A program made the translations under genes and the position numbers. Positions 1 to 12,221 of a DNA stretch of 64,000 nt are shown here, one piece after another; positions within the stretch are counted from its first letter, which is position 1; each line of letters begins with the position of its first letter. The stretch covers positions 1-64,000 of the forward strand of contig JABMCL010000151.1 of the NCBI GenBank assembly GCA_018857735.1. The letters run 5' to 3'. Under the pieces are notes generated by a model. That model was given only the letters and a program-made list of their open reading frames with translations. It was not told where the DNA came from and did not search any database. This DNA comes from Alviniconcha marisindica (Eukaryota > Mollusca > Gastropoda > Provannidae).

Positions 1-594
1 CCCAATATTCCCTCGCCCAATCGGACCAGAGATGGCCACAAATGGAGAGACCCAAATGCGGAAGTGGAACCGGTGGCGGGGTGAATATAAGTCGATGAAC
101 CATCATTTAGAATACATAAATCCATTTCTGAGAAGAGGTCCTCCAACATTTGTCCTCTGCTGTTATAGGACTCGTTACCCCAAACCGGGGAGTGACCGTT
201 GAAGTCGCCCAAAAGAACGAACGGAGATGGAGTTGTTCGATTAGGTTAATCAGATCAGTTTTGGGGAACGTGATCTGATGGGGGATAAATACTACAGAAG
301 GTGACGACCTTGTTCAATGTCACCCTCGCAGCCACCGCCTGCAAAGGGGTTTCAAATAAACCCTCACTAAACAGATAGGATTTATTTATGACAGAGCTAC
401 TCCCCCGTAGCTCTATCATTTAGGGAATTTTTGGTTAAGATTTTAAAAACCGAAAAAAGTGGAGTCTTGGAACTGGTTAAAAATGTTTCCTGAAATCCAA
501 ACACCCCGGGCTTATCCCTTTTTTCAAAGCAGGCGAGCTCCTTGAAGTTGGTTTGGAAACCTCGCACGTTCCATTGGATAATGGAGTGCTCCAT
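1..594 (-). mobile_element. Non-LTR retrotransposon endonuclease fragment, runs off left edge
   Basis: Reading the minus strand from 594 downward, an open segment (594-397) starts with an IIQWNVRGF motif and continues to a GFQETFL motif. This is the N-terminus of an APE-type endonuclease of Jockey/CR1/RTE-like LINEs. Further downstream on the same strand, at about 228-166, the sequence encodes GDFNGHSPVWGNESY, the catalytic GDFN block. Order and strand are right for one element continuing past position 1. Frame is lost between the two blocks (stops and indels near 330-400), so this copy is dead or badly sequenced. The clade cannot be fixed without the reverse transcriptase. Confidence 0.8.
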
Positions 595-599
595 TGCTT

Positions 600-1430
600 C
601 AGTCAGGCGAATGGTGCATATTCGTCATCGGACATGGCAGAAAAAGGGTTTGAAAGAACCAGATCCTGCCCTGCCTTCTTCAGCCTGTCCGAAGTTACAG
701 GCTGGGGTGGTACCTGGGGCCTGCTGGAAGGAGTAGAGCGCCTGGGGTGCGAAAACCCCTCGACGTCCACCAGGACCGCATCCTTAGAAGGTGAGCACTT
801 TGAAGATGACGAATAATCTTTCGAGGTCGCGGTTTTTAAGGTGCTTTTGGAGGGAGCCGCAGAACCCATAAATGCCATTTTTTGGGGACTGGCGGAACCC
901 CTAGAGGCCGTTTTGGGGGGATCGGCTGAACCCCTATCCGTCTCCGAAGAACACTTGCGGACTCGCACGGAACCCGGGCGTCGGCCGATACCGTCCTCGA
1001 CTTCCCAGAGGAAGCCTGAGTTCCGGTTGATACCGATCCGGGTCCGCCAGAAAAAAATGCACGTTTGATTCAGTGTCCTGAGTGGACGATCTGAAAACAC
1101 CCAGGTTAACGAGGTTTTACACTGAACGATCTGGATTCCTTCTGGTGGGAAATGGCAGCGGCGTGGGCCTACCTCCAGTGTCCATCGGCATCTTGGTTCA
1201 ACCAACTGTCTGGCTTCCGGAAAGGAAAGCGTTTTTCAACGCGGACACGTTGAACTCCTTCTCCTTCTGCAGACCGGGCATCTTTAGCGATGAAGCGTGG
1301 GGACCAAATTTCAATTAAGCCAGCTTGGGGCCCCCACATTGACCTTTTATGCTTATCTTTTCCCCCAACCCCACTCGCAGACCTTGCAAAGTTGGGTCGT
1401 GGCCAAAATTTTTGCTTAAGCAAAGCTGGG
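600..1430 (-). mobile_element. Probable ORF1 region of the same LINE, frame-broken
   Basis: Two overlapping minus-strand open segments (1423-1169 and 1205-603) lie directly upstream of the endonuclease start. The second ends in a Ser/Lys/Pro-rich tail finishing MSDDEYAPFA just 9 bp before the endonuclease open frame. Low-complexity, basic ORF1 tails next to an ORF2 endonuclease are typical of LINEs. I see no zinc knuckles or RRM. Assignment rests mainly on position and strand. Confidence 0.5.
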
Positions 1431-1639
1431 TTGGAACAAACAAGGCCACCTTCACCTTTTAAAAGCCGACCGGGTCTCTTTCGGGGGCCGGGGAACCGAA
1501 CTCAAGAAAAGAGTGCTGGTGGGGATCACCTTCCCCTCCTTCTTCGTTCACTCGGTTCACCCCCAAACCCCGCCCTGATCCTTCAGTTCATCCCGGATCT
1601 CAACCTCCGACATGTCAGCGGGTCCCGACATCTGATTAC

Positions 1640-1862
1640 TCCCGAGAGGAGTTCAGGAGCTTGTGAGAGTCGAGGTGGCCGTCCTGGGCTGTCCTCCTAA
1701 ACCTTCTGGTTTCCGTGGACTAAGCTAATTTTTAAACCTGGGTTCGGCTTGGTCCCCCACTTTCCCCAATTGTCAACGACATCTGAGGACATTAGCAACA
1801 CTACCTACCCCTGTCACCACCCGAATGACTCCTGCATTAGATGGGCAAAGAGAAGCCATTTA
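1640..1862 (+). repeat. Interspersed repeat family A, copy 1
   Basis: This stretch matches a second copy at 51627-51800 over nearly its full length: shared blocks include GAGAGTCGAGGTGGCCGTCC, TTCTGGTTTCCGTGGAC and GACATCTGAGGACATTA. Reverse-oriented relatives occur at 10010-10190, 33160-33205 and 3908-3952. The tail has ACCT-type tetramers at 51.79 kb. There is no coding potential. It is most likely a SINE or a non-autonomous DNA element; I cannot tell which. Confidence 0.7.
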
Positions 1863-2082
1863 ATGTTTATTAAATTTTGAGGACAATTTTTAAGACAGTG
1901 TCCCCAAACGGCCTGTAAAGTCCCAGGACACCCGAGACTTAAAGGGCCTGTAAAGGCAGTTTCGGGCCACAAAATCGCTCCTAATCGTTTCAAAACAACA
2001 TATAGGTCCGTACTAACGTTCGAGGAGAAGAAACAGTCTATTACTCATTTGTTTTGTTTCGAGTCGGCGTCACTGATTGCAA

Positions 2083-2113
2083 ATGGCGAACGAAGCTGAC
2101 GAAGTGCTGCTAG
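2083..2113 (+). CDS. Candidate first coding exon of an unidentified gene
   Basis: ATG at 2083 sits in a good Kozak context (A at -3, G at +4) after a non-repetitive leader and opens MANEADEVLL. After 31 bases it meets a strong donor, G|GTAAGC, at 2114. This is what a first coding exon looks like, but ten residues are too few to identify a family. No partner exon in the right phase is certain: the next plausible + exon (6499-6679) needs a different phase. It could be coincidence. Confidence 0.3.
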
Positions 2114-5100
2114 GTAAGCGGCCTCGTTAACAAGCTACGGCAATTAAAAACCCGTCCACGGAAAATGTACGGAAAAAATTGCAATCTGAGAACGTTGAGT
2201 CGTGAGTATGATTGCCTTGTCAACATCGGCACCTAGGAAGCGTTCACGTTGATACTGGGAAACTAGGTCAAATGTCAAAGGGCAACATGCGCCGACACGA
2301 AACAATCAAAGACAAAAATATATGAAAAAAACTCACCTGTTATTGCGGATTTTGGCTGTAATCAGTAGATTTGCACCTCATTTAACGATTGTGATGATAG
2401 TTGTGACCCAAAATAACTTTAAAAATGGTCCAGGAATTTCCGACCGTCTCCTTGGATTTTACCCTTGTTTAAAAAAAATTCAGGCCTCGACTAGGTTGTA
2501 ATGCGTTTATTTTGCCAAAAAGGTCGGAAAATACGGTCAACTGAACGTTTCAAAACCAGCGCCATTTTGAATGCGAGATTCCGCGAGAGCTATTTTAAAC
2601 TAAAGGTCAACGGTCGGGCAATGACGTCACAAACAGACAGCAACCAAACGTGGAAGTCGGGTCTGTGTGAGTGTCCACAGGGCAACCGACTTGGAAAAAT
2701 GTCCAGTTCAAATAATATAAAGAGGATTTCAAAACAATATATGGGATGAAACTCCTTTTCAGTAGCTGGGCCTTTGTTTATTCCCCCTTGTTATTTCATC
2801 TTTCTCGAGCCTTGTTAGGTGCGTGGCGTTTCGGTCTTTTTCGTTGTGTTTACTCTAGCTTTCACTACAGGCTAGACCTCATCAGGGAGCCTGCCTTTTA
2901 TTGTTTTATTTTATTTCCCAGTTTAGCCTGTTTGTTTCAAATAATGTAAACGATGAAAAAGGTTTGTTCGTTCTAGTTCAATAGACTAGCGATTTCGTGG
3001 CCTCCCTGGGTTAGGGTTTGGGGCCGGTTCTTGCCATTCACTTTTTTTTCTCTTGGCTTGCCCTTTTGTTTCTCAAGTTATACCGTTCATTACGATGTAC
3101 AAGTGAGCGGGGTAGTCTCGATGTTTAACGAACCGCTCATTCTTTCTTTGTGTGGGGTAGTTCGTGAGCGTCTGTTGCCCTGCTGTGTTGTCGGCTGAAT
3201 GGATTGTATCGTGTACACGGATTACGTGTATCCAGCCTTTGTCTCGTTGCTCGCTGACAATTCTTACCTCCTCTTTCTTTTCAGAAAGTGTTGTTGTTTT
3301 GTTTCTCTCTCTTTTCCTCTTCTTTCTCCACCATGCGTTCTTTTCTTCTTTTTTTTTTTTTTTCTTTATCTAAGGCTTATTGGCCATTTCGTACCCGCTT
3401 GTTAGCTTGCCTGATTAGGGCAGTCATTTTGCATTTCTCTTTTCGCCTGCATTTGTTTACATGTCCCGATGCTTTGTCATCGTAGTCCTGATTAGCGATT
3501 TGCTTTATCAGTCTGCAGCCTTTATTTTTCTAGATGGAAGCCGGGTTAGTGAGGGTTAGTTAGAGTTAGTTAAGATTAATGTTAGTTATGGTTAGTTTGG
3601 CTTTCCATCTGTTTGTCGGCACAGTTATGTTTGCTCTGCGCTCTTACGGCTGCAACGAATGTAGTCAATGTAGTCGTCCACTCATTTGTTGCAGACAGTA
3701 GTCTATTAGACTGTTGTGATTTGGTGGTGTTCTCAACAATTGTTGTTGGGTTTTTCTTTCTTCGCCATTGGCATTTGTGGTCTGTTCTTCTTTTTTCTTT
3801 CTTTTTTTCTTCTCTTTTTTTTTTTTTGTCACAGGCATTTGTGTACAGTTTCTTTCTTACGCGGCATTTTCTGCTGTAGGTATTCTCTGTCTTTGCCTTC
3901 TTTCTTTCTTAATGTCCTCAGATGCTAAAGAGCATATTAGGGACAAAAAATGCGATGTCGACCGAATGGTGCCGTGGCTTCGGCGCGCGGCCCCGTGAGA
4001 GTGCCGCTATTTTTCCCTATTCGTTGGTCTAAAATGTGCACAGGCCAGCCGAGTTTCTGTTTACCTTTCGGCTTTTACTTTTCTCTCGGTTGTTTTCATT
4101 GAGTTTTTTGCCTCGATTTTGTTTTGTTTCTTAGACAAGGCAGGGGTATTTGTTGGTAGTTCAGTAGTTGTACCTCCTGTTTTTCACGGATCTCGCGCAT
4201 ATTTCGAGATTAAATCAAGCACACGAAATTCGGCCTGATCGGCATGCATTTCTTCCTTCGTAAACATACTTACTTTCATGGCATTGGCATTTTATTAGAT
4301 TTAAAGGTCATGTTATGGACTAGACTTTCATAATTGGGTCGATTTTGAACGTTCCGTTGCAAACGAAAACTGCCTTTCTGGGCCCTTTAAGCCCGTTCTT
4401 AACTGGGCGAATGTTTGTTCGCCGAACATACTTCGGACAGTTCGACGAACTATGATTCGTTCCTTAATTGAACTTTTAGTTCGCCGAACATGGTTCGGAC
4501 AGTCCAAACTTTATTTCGTTCTCAACTGGCTCGTAATGAGATGCAAGCTTCGGCCCGAACTTGTGGCAGACGCGCAGCAGACAGCATCATCGAAAATGTA
4601 GGCTGAAGTCAAGTCATGTCAAGTCAATATACTTTCATCATCCCTCACAGGGTAATTCAACTAACTACTATCTCATTCTGGGTCTCCGAGACAAGGCTGC
4701 GCTCCCACAAGTCAACAAATAAAAAAATTCCCTCGGAAGCGGTGAAGAACCAGCGACACGTCATCCATTTTTTTTTTTTTTTTTCTCCATCCACAGGAGG
4801 CTTGCTCTCAGCCAATAGGGCAATGATCTTTCGAATAGGGCAAGTTCCAGAACATGTTGAGCAAATTTTTTGGACCCGAAAAGCTTCGACAAATACTTCC
4901 AACTAGGTTCCAAAAAATTGCCAAAAGAAACCAAACCCCCAATCCTTTCCAACTATTAAAAAACTTGCCCAAAAAAAGGGGGCTTTGGGCTACATTTGGG
5001 GGGGAAAAATTCCTTTTTTTATTTCAAACCCCCAATAAAAAAAACCCAAAAAGCGGGGAGGCTTTCACGCACACCGATCACACACGGGGGAAAGGGGAAA

Positions 5101-6498
5101 GATGTATTACAAGTTGCTGGAAAGAGTACAAACCGTGCAGGAATAAATTTTTTCGGTAGTTTTATAACGCGGCGACAAAACATGCCGTGTGACAAAACGT
5201 CAGGAAATTCCAAAACAGGGGGGGACAAAAACGGAAAAAGGCCCCTTTTTTAACTTTTGGGGAGTTCGGGGGGGTGCACGGAGGCATACCGAAAGGGGTT
5301 TCGCATTCTGGCCGTAGTAATCGGAAAAACTTTTTTTTTCCCCCAATATATTTATGTTTCGAAAACCCGTAAAGTATGGTAGAGTGTGAAAAGAGGATTG
5401 TTATAATTGGCTTTTGACGCCCATGACGGTTAAATTAGGGCAATTTATTTCATTGACTTATTTCAATTTTCCATCACGGACTGCAAAAAGCGACATAAAA
5501 GTGAAAATTGTAGGCAATGATGTCTAAGATGGAAATCAGTTTTATAATATTGTACATATCATGAACGCGCAGAATCGTAAACAGTACAATGAACATAAAC
5601 ATGTAATATAAACAGTAAAAAGCAGTAACGGTACATGCTGTGATCAGCAAAATGAAACTTGATCAGTGAAGTGTGATATAAACGGCGAAAAGTAATATGA
5701 ACAATAGGCATAGCCGCTCAAGACGTGAACTGCTTCATGTACAGCGATCCAGCATTTTCATTGTTTTAGACCCCCTTTGGAAGAAATACAGCAAACAAAA
5801 AAAGAAAATCCTTATCTATCGTTAAAAGACCCTCCTCTGGCTTAAAAGAATGTGGACGACAATTTTTAACATTTTTCCACACCGATCATAAATCCCCAAT
5901 TTTGTATGGTGGACATGCCTTTTTGCATTGATCATTTAATTTTACATTGCATTCTTTCTTGGCGGCCCCCCTTCCTCCCCAACTCTTGTTTTTGTTGGTG
6001 GGGTGGTGATGTTAGACTTAAAACCCCGAGGTACTGGAGGGAACCAAATCAAAGAGGGGGGGGGGAAGGGAAAACTATACTAACGCAACACAGTCACCCC
6101 CAGAATGATTTGCTTAACAGCGGTGTAAGCCATCTTAAAATTTTGTGAGGGGCAAAGTCAAAAGGCAACATTTTATTGACTAACCCCGAAACCCTATCCT
6201 TTTCCTTTCACCTGCATTTAAAACCTACACTGTTTATTTGAATGTTAACAGTTCTTAAATGGTTTAAGCCACAGAAACCACGGGGTTTTAATGGGGTGGG
6301 GGACCCCAGGACGGCCACTCGCTTTCACACAATCCTGAGTTTTGAAGGGGGTTTACAAGAAAAAATGGTGCGTCCCGAAACCACAAGGCTTTTTGGGGAC
6401 GGGGGAAGGGGTTTTAAAAAAAAACATCGTGCTAGGCCAAAAAACCAAAAGGTTATTGGGGGATGAAGGGTTTTAAACAAAACATTTTATTTATATAT
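2114..6498. other. No gene recognised; T-rich intron-like or intergenic DNA
   Basis: The 2.7-4.2 kb part is T-rich on the + strand with long pyrimidine tracts (for example 3340-3370 and 3785-3830), whose open frames are composition artefacts. A degenerate GTTAGT-rich stretch lies at 3543-3600. A short family A relative lies at 3908-3952 and a degraded related piece at 6003-6123. From about 4860 the sequence becomes rich in short runs of single bases. I find no exon with convincing junctions here. Confidence 0.5.
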
Positions 6499-6679
6499 CT
6501 CTTTTCAGTATGTTTTTTGCTTCGAGCTTCAAGTTCAGAAAAAACGCCACCGCTTTAAGAGAAGAGAGGGAGAAAGCCCTGGCGGCTAGATTAAAAGGGT
6601 CGCAAAACGGGATTAGGTGGAAGGGGTCAGTTATCAAAGGGCAGGCCCCCACCCCTGCAAAACCTCTTGTCATCAAGGT
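6499..6679 (+). CDS. Candidate internal exon, unknown protein
   Basis: A strong acceptor (pyrimidine tract ending TCTCTTTTCAG) precedes position 6499, and AAG|GTAACA gives a donor at 6680. The frame between is open for 60 codons and reads like real protein: a charged helix with ALREEREKALAARLK, then GQAPTPAKPLVIK. I do not recognise the family. The frame requires two bases from the previous exon, so it does not join directly to the candidate exon at 2083-2113. The neighbouring sequence is of doubtful quality, so the end of the exon may contain errors. Confidence 0.35.
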
Positions 6680-7920
6680 AACAATGGATTCCCAAAAAGG
6701 ACAGCAATCTCTGATGTACCCCCCTGTCAGGCAAATGCACGACCGGGGGAGAGAGAAAAAAGGCCATGTTGTCGCGCTTTCCCTAGCTAAAAATCGGGGA
6801 GGTTACTGTGAACTGTACATTGCAAAAAATTGCTTTTTAGCACCCGAGGACATTAAACAAAATGTATGGTAGCACATTTTGGATTCCCAAAAGAGGATTT
6901 TCTGGACCCCATTTTGATTACCTTGCCAATGGGCAGCCACATGCAAAAATGGCCAATGATTAATTTTTACGCGATAAGCCCGCACAGGAAATACACCCGA
7001 CAGATCAGGAAAACCTGAGCAGAAAAGGCGTATGCTATTTTCGCTTTAAATAGGCCAAGAGCCGGATTTTGTCTAGTTCAACCCAAAAAAAAAAAGTTTT
7101 CTGAAGTCCGTTTCCCAAGCTGAGGGGGAAAAGATCAAGTCACACTCGTCAGTCTCAGTTTTCCAAGGGGAGTAACTGCTCTGTCTTCTCAAATTTTATT
7201 CCTCTGTTTCCCCGGTTTTTGTTTCCCCTCGGGGCACGACACCTTTTTTTTATCTTTGGGGCGGGCTTAAAAGGTACCTTTATTGTAATCCTGGTACCTA
7301 CACGAGGTGCATCTTTTTTCCTCTGGGAAAATATATCTCGATCATGCATGGCCCCGGATCATGAATATAATGCACTGTGTGATGTGAAAGGGCTAGTCGC
7401 CTCAAACACGTTCTGTGCTAAAGGCAGAGAGATATAAACGTATGGCTGATCAGATCTCAGACCTCAAACCGGAAATTAAGATCCGAGATAGGACTGGCTT
7501 GTGGCGAAAAAGACGTAAAAAGCAGACAGACAGATAAAAAGACGTCAACCGAAACATCAAGGTAACTGTTTTTACGTTCATTTTTTTTCGTTTGTTGTTT
7601 ATAAATCCAGTATGCAACAGTTATTTTGTCTCGCGAAAACACATGCGTAAAAAAAATCTGACCCTATGCTCTCAAAAGTGGCACATCATTTACAATACAA
7701 TACCATAATACTTTATTAATCCTTAAAAAAAAATTCAGTTGTCTGCTTTTGACAAATTAATAATAAAAAATACATAACTAAGTAAATACAGTTTCACTCA
7801 ATTAAAATAAAAACTTAATAAAATCAAGTAAATAAACAGTAAGAAGAAAACAGTTGCAATGACAATGGTGCCCGTATTGTTTACACAAATACTAATTAGC
7901 ACACCCTTAAGTTAATCTTA

Positions 7921-7978
<58 letters not shown>

Positions 7979-8780
7979 CCACACACCACACACAATCACG
8001 TCTTCTCAAAAGGATAAAAAGCACGTAAAAAATACACACTCGTCCCTCAAATACATCATCACATAAATTATGCGTAAAAGTGAGAAGTAAAAGGATTTCA
8101 TGTATTCGCATGCATAAGTTACATCCAGCGCACTAGCAAAGTATTTTTTTTGTTATTATTAGCTTTGTGATCACGATACGTGATTAGGTATGGAGGGACA
8201 TCCAAAGTTCTCAATACCGTCCGTTGGCCAAACTATGACGGTTCAAAACGGGTCCTCAGGTAATCTAACCGTGTGCTTTTTAGTGTGTTTCACATTACGC
8301 CTGTACAAAACGTGAAGAAACAAAACTAATGGTTTTTATCACAGTCTTATCAACCATCTCTTTTTGCTTATTTGGTAAGTGGACAATAAATTTCATACCT
8401 ACAAAAACTGACATCCTTGACTTTTGTTCCATCATTCCCGGGGTACCGTACACAATTTTTCAGCGTTAGCGTTCGCACCAGTACTCACACACTGTAATCT
8501 GTTGGTCAACAATCTGCTGTGTAACGAAAAAGACCGGGTCCCCTAATTTTTATTTCAAAATTTTGAGAGCATTTAAAAGCACCTAAAAAATCAACAATAA
8601 AAGTGACGAATACCGGTATTCCACTTTCGTCTTTTTCTTCTTATATCGTTATTCACGGATGGTTTTTTACTCTCAAGTTTGGGTATTGCAGGGAAAAAAA
8701 AATCGATCTGATTCATCCCATGAACAAATGTCATCCCAAAAAGATAACGGCCTCTACAAAAAATTTTCCCCTTTAAATTC
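6680..8780. other. No gene recognised; contains (AC)n and AT-rich LINE-tail-like sequence
   Basis: The stretch holds a (AC)n microsatellite at about 7926-7976 and an A/T-rich segment at 7690-7830 with a TTTATTAATCC motif often seen at retrotransposon 3' ends. Open frames here are short and unsupported by splice sites. Confidence 0.5.
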
Positions 8781-8788
8781 AGGTTAAC

Positions 8789-8945
8789 AGGGTTTATGGT
8801 ATAACTAAAATAAAAACAGTCGTACATTTGGTATAACTAAACTAAAGACAGTCAGTACATTTGGTATAACTAAACCAAAGACAGTCAGAACATTTGATAT
8901 AACTAAACCAAAGGCAGTCAGTACATTTGATATAACAAAACCCAA
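8789..8945. repeat. 33-bp tandem repeat, about 4-5 copies
   Basis: Copies begin GTACATTTGGTATAACTAAA and end with AGACAGTCA. Units are 33 bp and decay towards 8945. Non-coding. Confidence 0.85.
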
Positions 8946-9054
8946 AAACCCCTATTCTTTGGAATTTAACAAAAACTAAAGACAAAAAAAAAATTTGAAT
9001 TTTTCCCAAAACAAAAGGGAAAAAAAATCGGAAACAAGAATGACTGCTATAGTT

Positions 9055-9175
9055 TTAAAAAACCAAGATCCAAACACTTTAAAAGGTTCAAAAGAACGTT
9101 TTATTTATTGGGGAAAACCAAGGACACATAATTGTTTAATTTTTCGGGTAATCTCCTTTGTCAAGCTAAAAAACG
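9055..9175 (+). repeat. Interspersed repeat family B, diverged copy
   Basis: Shares blocks GATCCAAACAC, AAAAGGTTCAA and CTTTGTCAAGCTA, in order and with matching spacing, with cleaner copies at 28575-28710 and 54167-54262. Differences here are concentrated in homopolymer runs. Confidence 0.65.
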
Positions 9176-9360
9176 ACATTTTAAACGGGTTCTGGGTTTT
9201 AAAAAAAAACCCCCGATGAAAAACTAGTAAAGCAAAATTTTTTTGGTTAAAAAATTTGGGTCCATGCAAAAAAATTTCCAAAAGGGACGTGAAGGGGAAT
9301 TAATTTTTAAAAAACGTTTTTTAATTTTTTTCTTTGAAACAAAAAAACATTATATAAAAT

Positions 9361-9361
9361 A

Positions 9362-9408
<47 letters not shown>

Positions 9409-9420
9409 ATATATATATTT
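9361..9420. repeat. (TA)n microsatellite
   Basis: A nearly pure TA dinucleotide array of about 55 bp, interrupted once near 9399. Confidence 0.95.
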
Positions 9421-10009
9421 TGGAGGTAGTAAGGGAAAACAGGTTGGAAGAATGAATGAAGAGTCCAAGAGGGGTTTTCTATAACATAACTTTTATTTAC
9501 CCCAAACCCGGGAAAAAACAGGTCGTGTTGGAAAAGAAAAAAGGGCCAAACCCAAAACATTTAAAAACATAAAAGAAAAAGTAAAGACAAAAACAACAGA
9601 AAATTATTTAAAAATACAGAAAAACCATTAGTTTACCGGAAATTTACTAAAATACATAAATTGGTAACTGTGAAAAAAATGATTAATAATCAAGCACAAA
9701 ATTGTATGCCTTTTAAAAACCAGTATCCACAGTTTTTGGCGGGGAGTAAAAAACCCACAGCAGATGAAAATTTAAAAGATGAAGGTTTCGAAATGCCCAC
9801 AGTAAGTATAAAAGGGACCGGCCAACCCAATTTAAACTGTTTTGGAACTCCCGGGTATAAAATATATAAAAAAAGTAACAGTAAAAAAATACGGATTACC
9901 AAGATCATTCTTAACTAAACGGGAAAGGGGAGATAACTTTACAGCACTGTTCCACTTAAGCACACAACAAAACGGACAGTGACACGGGGGATTTGGCTAT
10001 GCGGGGATG

Positions 10010-10190
10010 AAGTGATGCTTAATGTCCTCGGGGTCAGTTGACATATCAGGGACAAGTTGGACCAATGCCGAAGCAAAGGTTTTTAATAAAATTTTTTACG
10101 TCCCCCGGAAAAACCCGAGGGGTCGTTAGGACGGACAGCCCCAGGACGGCCCCCTCGGGCTCCACCCCTCCTGAACTATGACTTTGGACC
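10010..10190 (-). repeat. Interspersed repeat family A, copy 2 (reverse)
   Basis: The plus strand here reads the reverse complement of copies 1 and 4. It includes TTAATGTCCTC, TTGACATATCAGGGACAAG and GGACGGCC-like blocks, then CCTCCTGAACTATGAC. Confidence 0.7.
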
Positions 10191-10574
10191 ATGTCGTGAG
10201 CGGGAGGAATATAAAGGCAGTCATAAACTGACCGGCTCCAGCCTCGTTTACTCAACCTGTAAAAAACCCCGTGTCTTGTTACTGACAGAAGGGGAAAATC
10301 TGTGAACAACGCCAAAGGTCTTATGACGCGGGTAGCACATCAATAATCTAAGCTGCTGATCTGGCTGCAGCTATCTGCTCGGTCAGTGAACAGAGACAAA
10401 GACCTAGTTGCCACTACTGACGCGCATCACCAGCTAGTTCGGGTACACACACAAAGACCCAGAAAGGGTTTAGAAGCTAAGCAAGTCTGTTATGTTCAGA
10501 AAGTCTGCGCTCCCAAGACTCGGCCATACAAAAGCTGGATCTCACAGTTTATACAATCACCCCTATGTACTAAA

Positions 10575-10710
10575 TCATATTCAACTATTCAGATCAATGA
10601 ACATTCGACAACTATGACAAGTTATTGAGATATGTTCTTCGTTCATATTCAACTATTCAGATCAATGAACATTCGACAACTATGACAAGTTATTGAGATA
10701 TGTTCTTCGT
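10575..10710. repeat. Exact 68-bp tandem duplication
   Basis: 10575-10642 and 10643-10710 are identical by eye over all 68 bases. The unit contains ATTCGACAACTATGACAAG. A perfect head-to-tail duplication implies a recent event or an assembly stutter. Confidence 0.9.
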
Positions 10711-11253
10711 TGTGCGATCGAACGACAGCTTTAATTTCCCGCTGGGATGAATCAAGTATATTGTTATTGTTATGAAGTCAACATCTTCAAAGTGTTAGCC
10801 ATGATATACGACCTATTTCATGTAGAAAAATAGATCGGTAGAAAACAAATAAGTTGTGCCGCGCAGAGATATGCACGGCCACACAAAGCGGAACCATACT
10901 TTAGACTTTTAGAGGGATAATTTTTGCATCGGCAAAGCATCACTCAACTGAGCAACATAACATACTTGCTACGTTTAAGCTAATCAGGATTAGCTGCATA
11001 CATGTTGGAAGCATTTGTCACCTTGTGGTATCAAGGCTTAAAATTTGAACACATAATGTACATTGACGCCGTGGCGGCAGCAACCAGGCGGCAATCATGC
11101 CGAAATTTTCCACGTGTCTGAACCAAAATCAAGGCACGGTGTGAACATGGTAACATGCATCATTTACATCAGTAAGAAACCACATCCTGAGCATGCACTT
11201 GACTAAGGCCCTTTGTGAATAAGGGAATTCTGACTTCTGGCATTTTGACACTC

Positions 11254-11508
11254 TGTACCGATTGGTAATTACTGTATGCTGATACACTGTACCGATTCGT
11301 AATTACTGTACGCTGGCCCACTGTACCGATTGGAAATTACTGTACGCTGACACACTGTATCAATTGGTAATTACTGTACGCTGATACGCTGTACCGATTG
11401 GTAATTACTGTACGCTGACACACTGTACCGATACACTGTACCGATTGATAATTACTGTACGCTGACACACTGTACCGATTGGTAATTACTGTACGCTGGC
11501 ACACTGAA
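11254..11508. repeat. About 34-bp tandem repeat, about 7 copies
   Basis: The unit core is CTGTACCGATTGGTAATTAC followed by TGTACGCTGACACA, with one truncated unit near 11425. Non-coding. Confidence 0.9.
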
Positions 11509-11619
11509 AACTTTGTTTTCCATAGCTGTTAATTATTTTCCATGCACCAAACCTGTAATGGCCTTCTGCCACATGAAACTGCTACCGTCTCGGAGCGTTC
11601 TGTGTACACCATACAACCA

Positions 11620-11893
11620 TGCACCATGTCACTTCATGAAAGCCACATGTATACGTAAGGTGCATGCATGTTTAGCAGTAACCTGCCACCTGCACTTTTG
11701 GCAGAATGACCGGGATCTTTTACATGCTACTGCGGTAACACGGGAGTGGAGAGGATACCGAAATAAGAGTCGGCACACAAAGCTGACCCTGGAGAAGAAA
11801 ATTCTCCCACCGCTCCTGCAGGGATTCAAACCCGCGACCTTTCGATCACGACTCCGGCGTTCTAGCCACTGAGCTATTCCCGCTCTCTTCTTC
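11620..11893 (-). mobile_element. tRNA-derived SINE
   Basis: The minus strand starts with a tRNA-like head at about 11890-11815: an A-box-like TAGCTCAGTGGCTAGAACGC, then a B box GGGTTTGAATCCC. The anticodon stem is imperfect, so this is not a functional tRNA. It is followed by a unique body containing AAAAGATCCCGGTCATTCTGCC. A tRNA head plus unrelated body is the standard SINE layout. No encoded protein. Confidence 0.75.
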
Positions 11894-12221
11894 TTTTTCT
11901 GTTTTTCAGTGCGAGAACAACTTTTAAAGGCTGTCATTTACACACTATCTGTAAAAGCACACAAGATACTAGATCTGGTTCACTAAAAAATAGTGCGTTA
12001 TTCACTACTGCAGCTAGATCTGATTCTTTCCCTTTTATGGGGCGCGCTATCATGACACCCCCCGGCCTCTCCCCCCCCCCCCCCCCCCCCCAACTCTCAC
12101 GCTCTGGGGTATGAGGGTATGGTTTCGGTGTTTTTTGTTGTTATTGTTGTTTGTTTTGGTTTTGTTGTTGTTGTTTAGTGCACTTAGGCTTTGGTAACCT
12201 TTTTCTTCTTTACGGTTACAG

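Noticed and set aside
3164..3998. Phe/Leu-rich small membrane-protein-like frames
   Set aside because: They come from poly-T and pyrimidine tracts; no splice sites or conserved motifs.
11629..11937. 102-codon minus open frame with AGIAQWLERRSRDRKVAG
   Set aside because: This is the well-known type of spurious peptide made by reading a tRNA-derived SINE head; not a protein.
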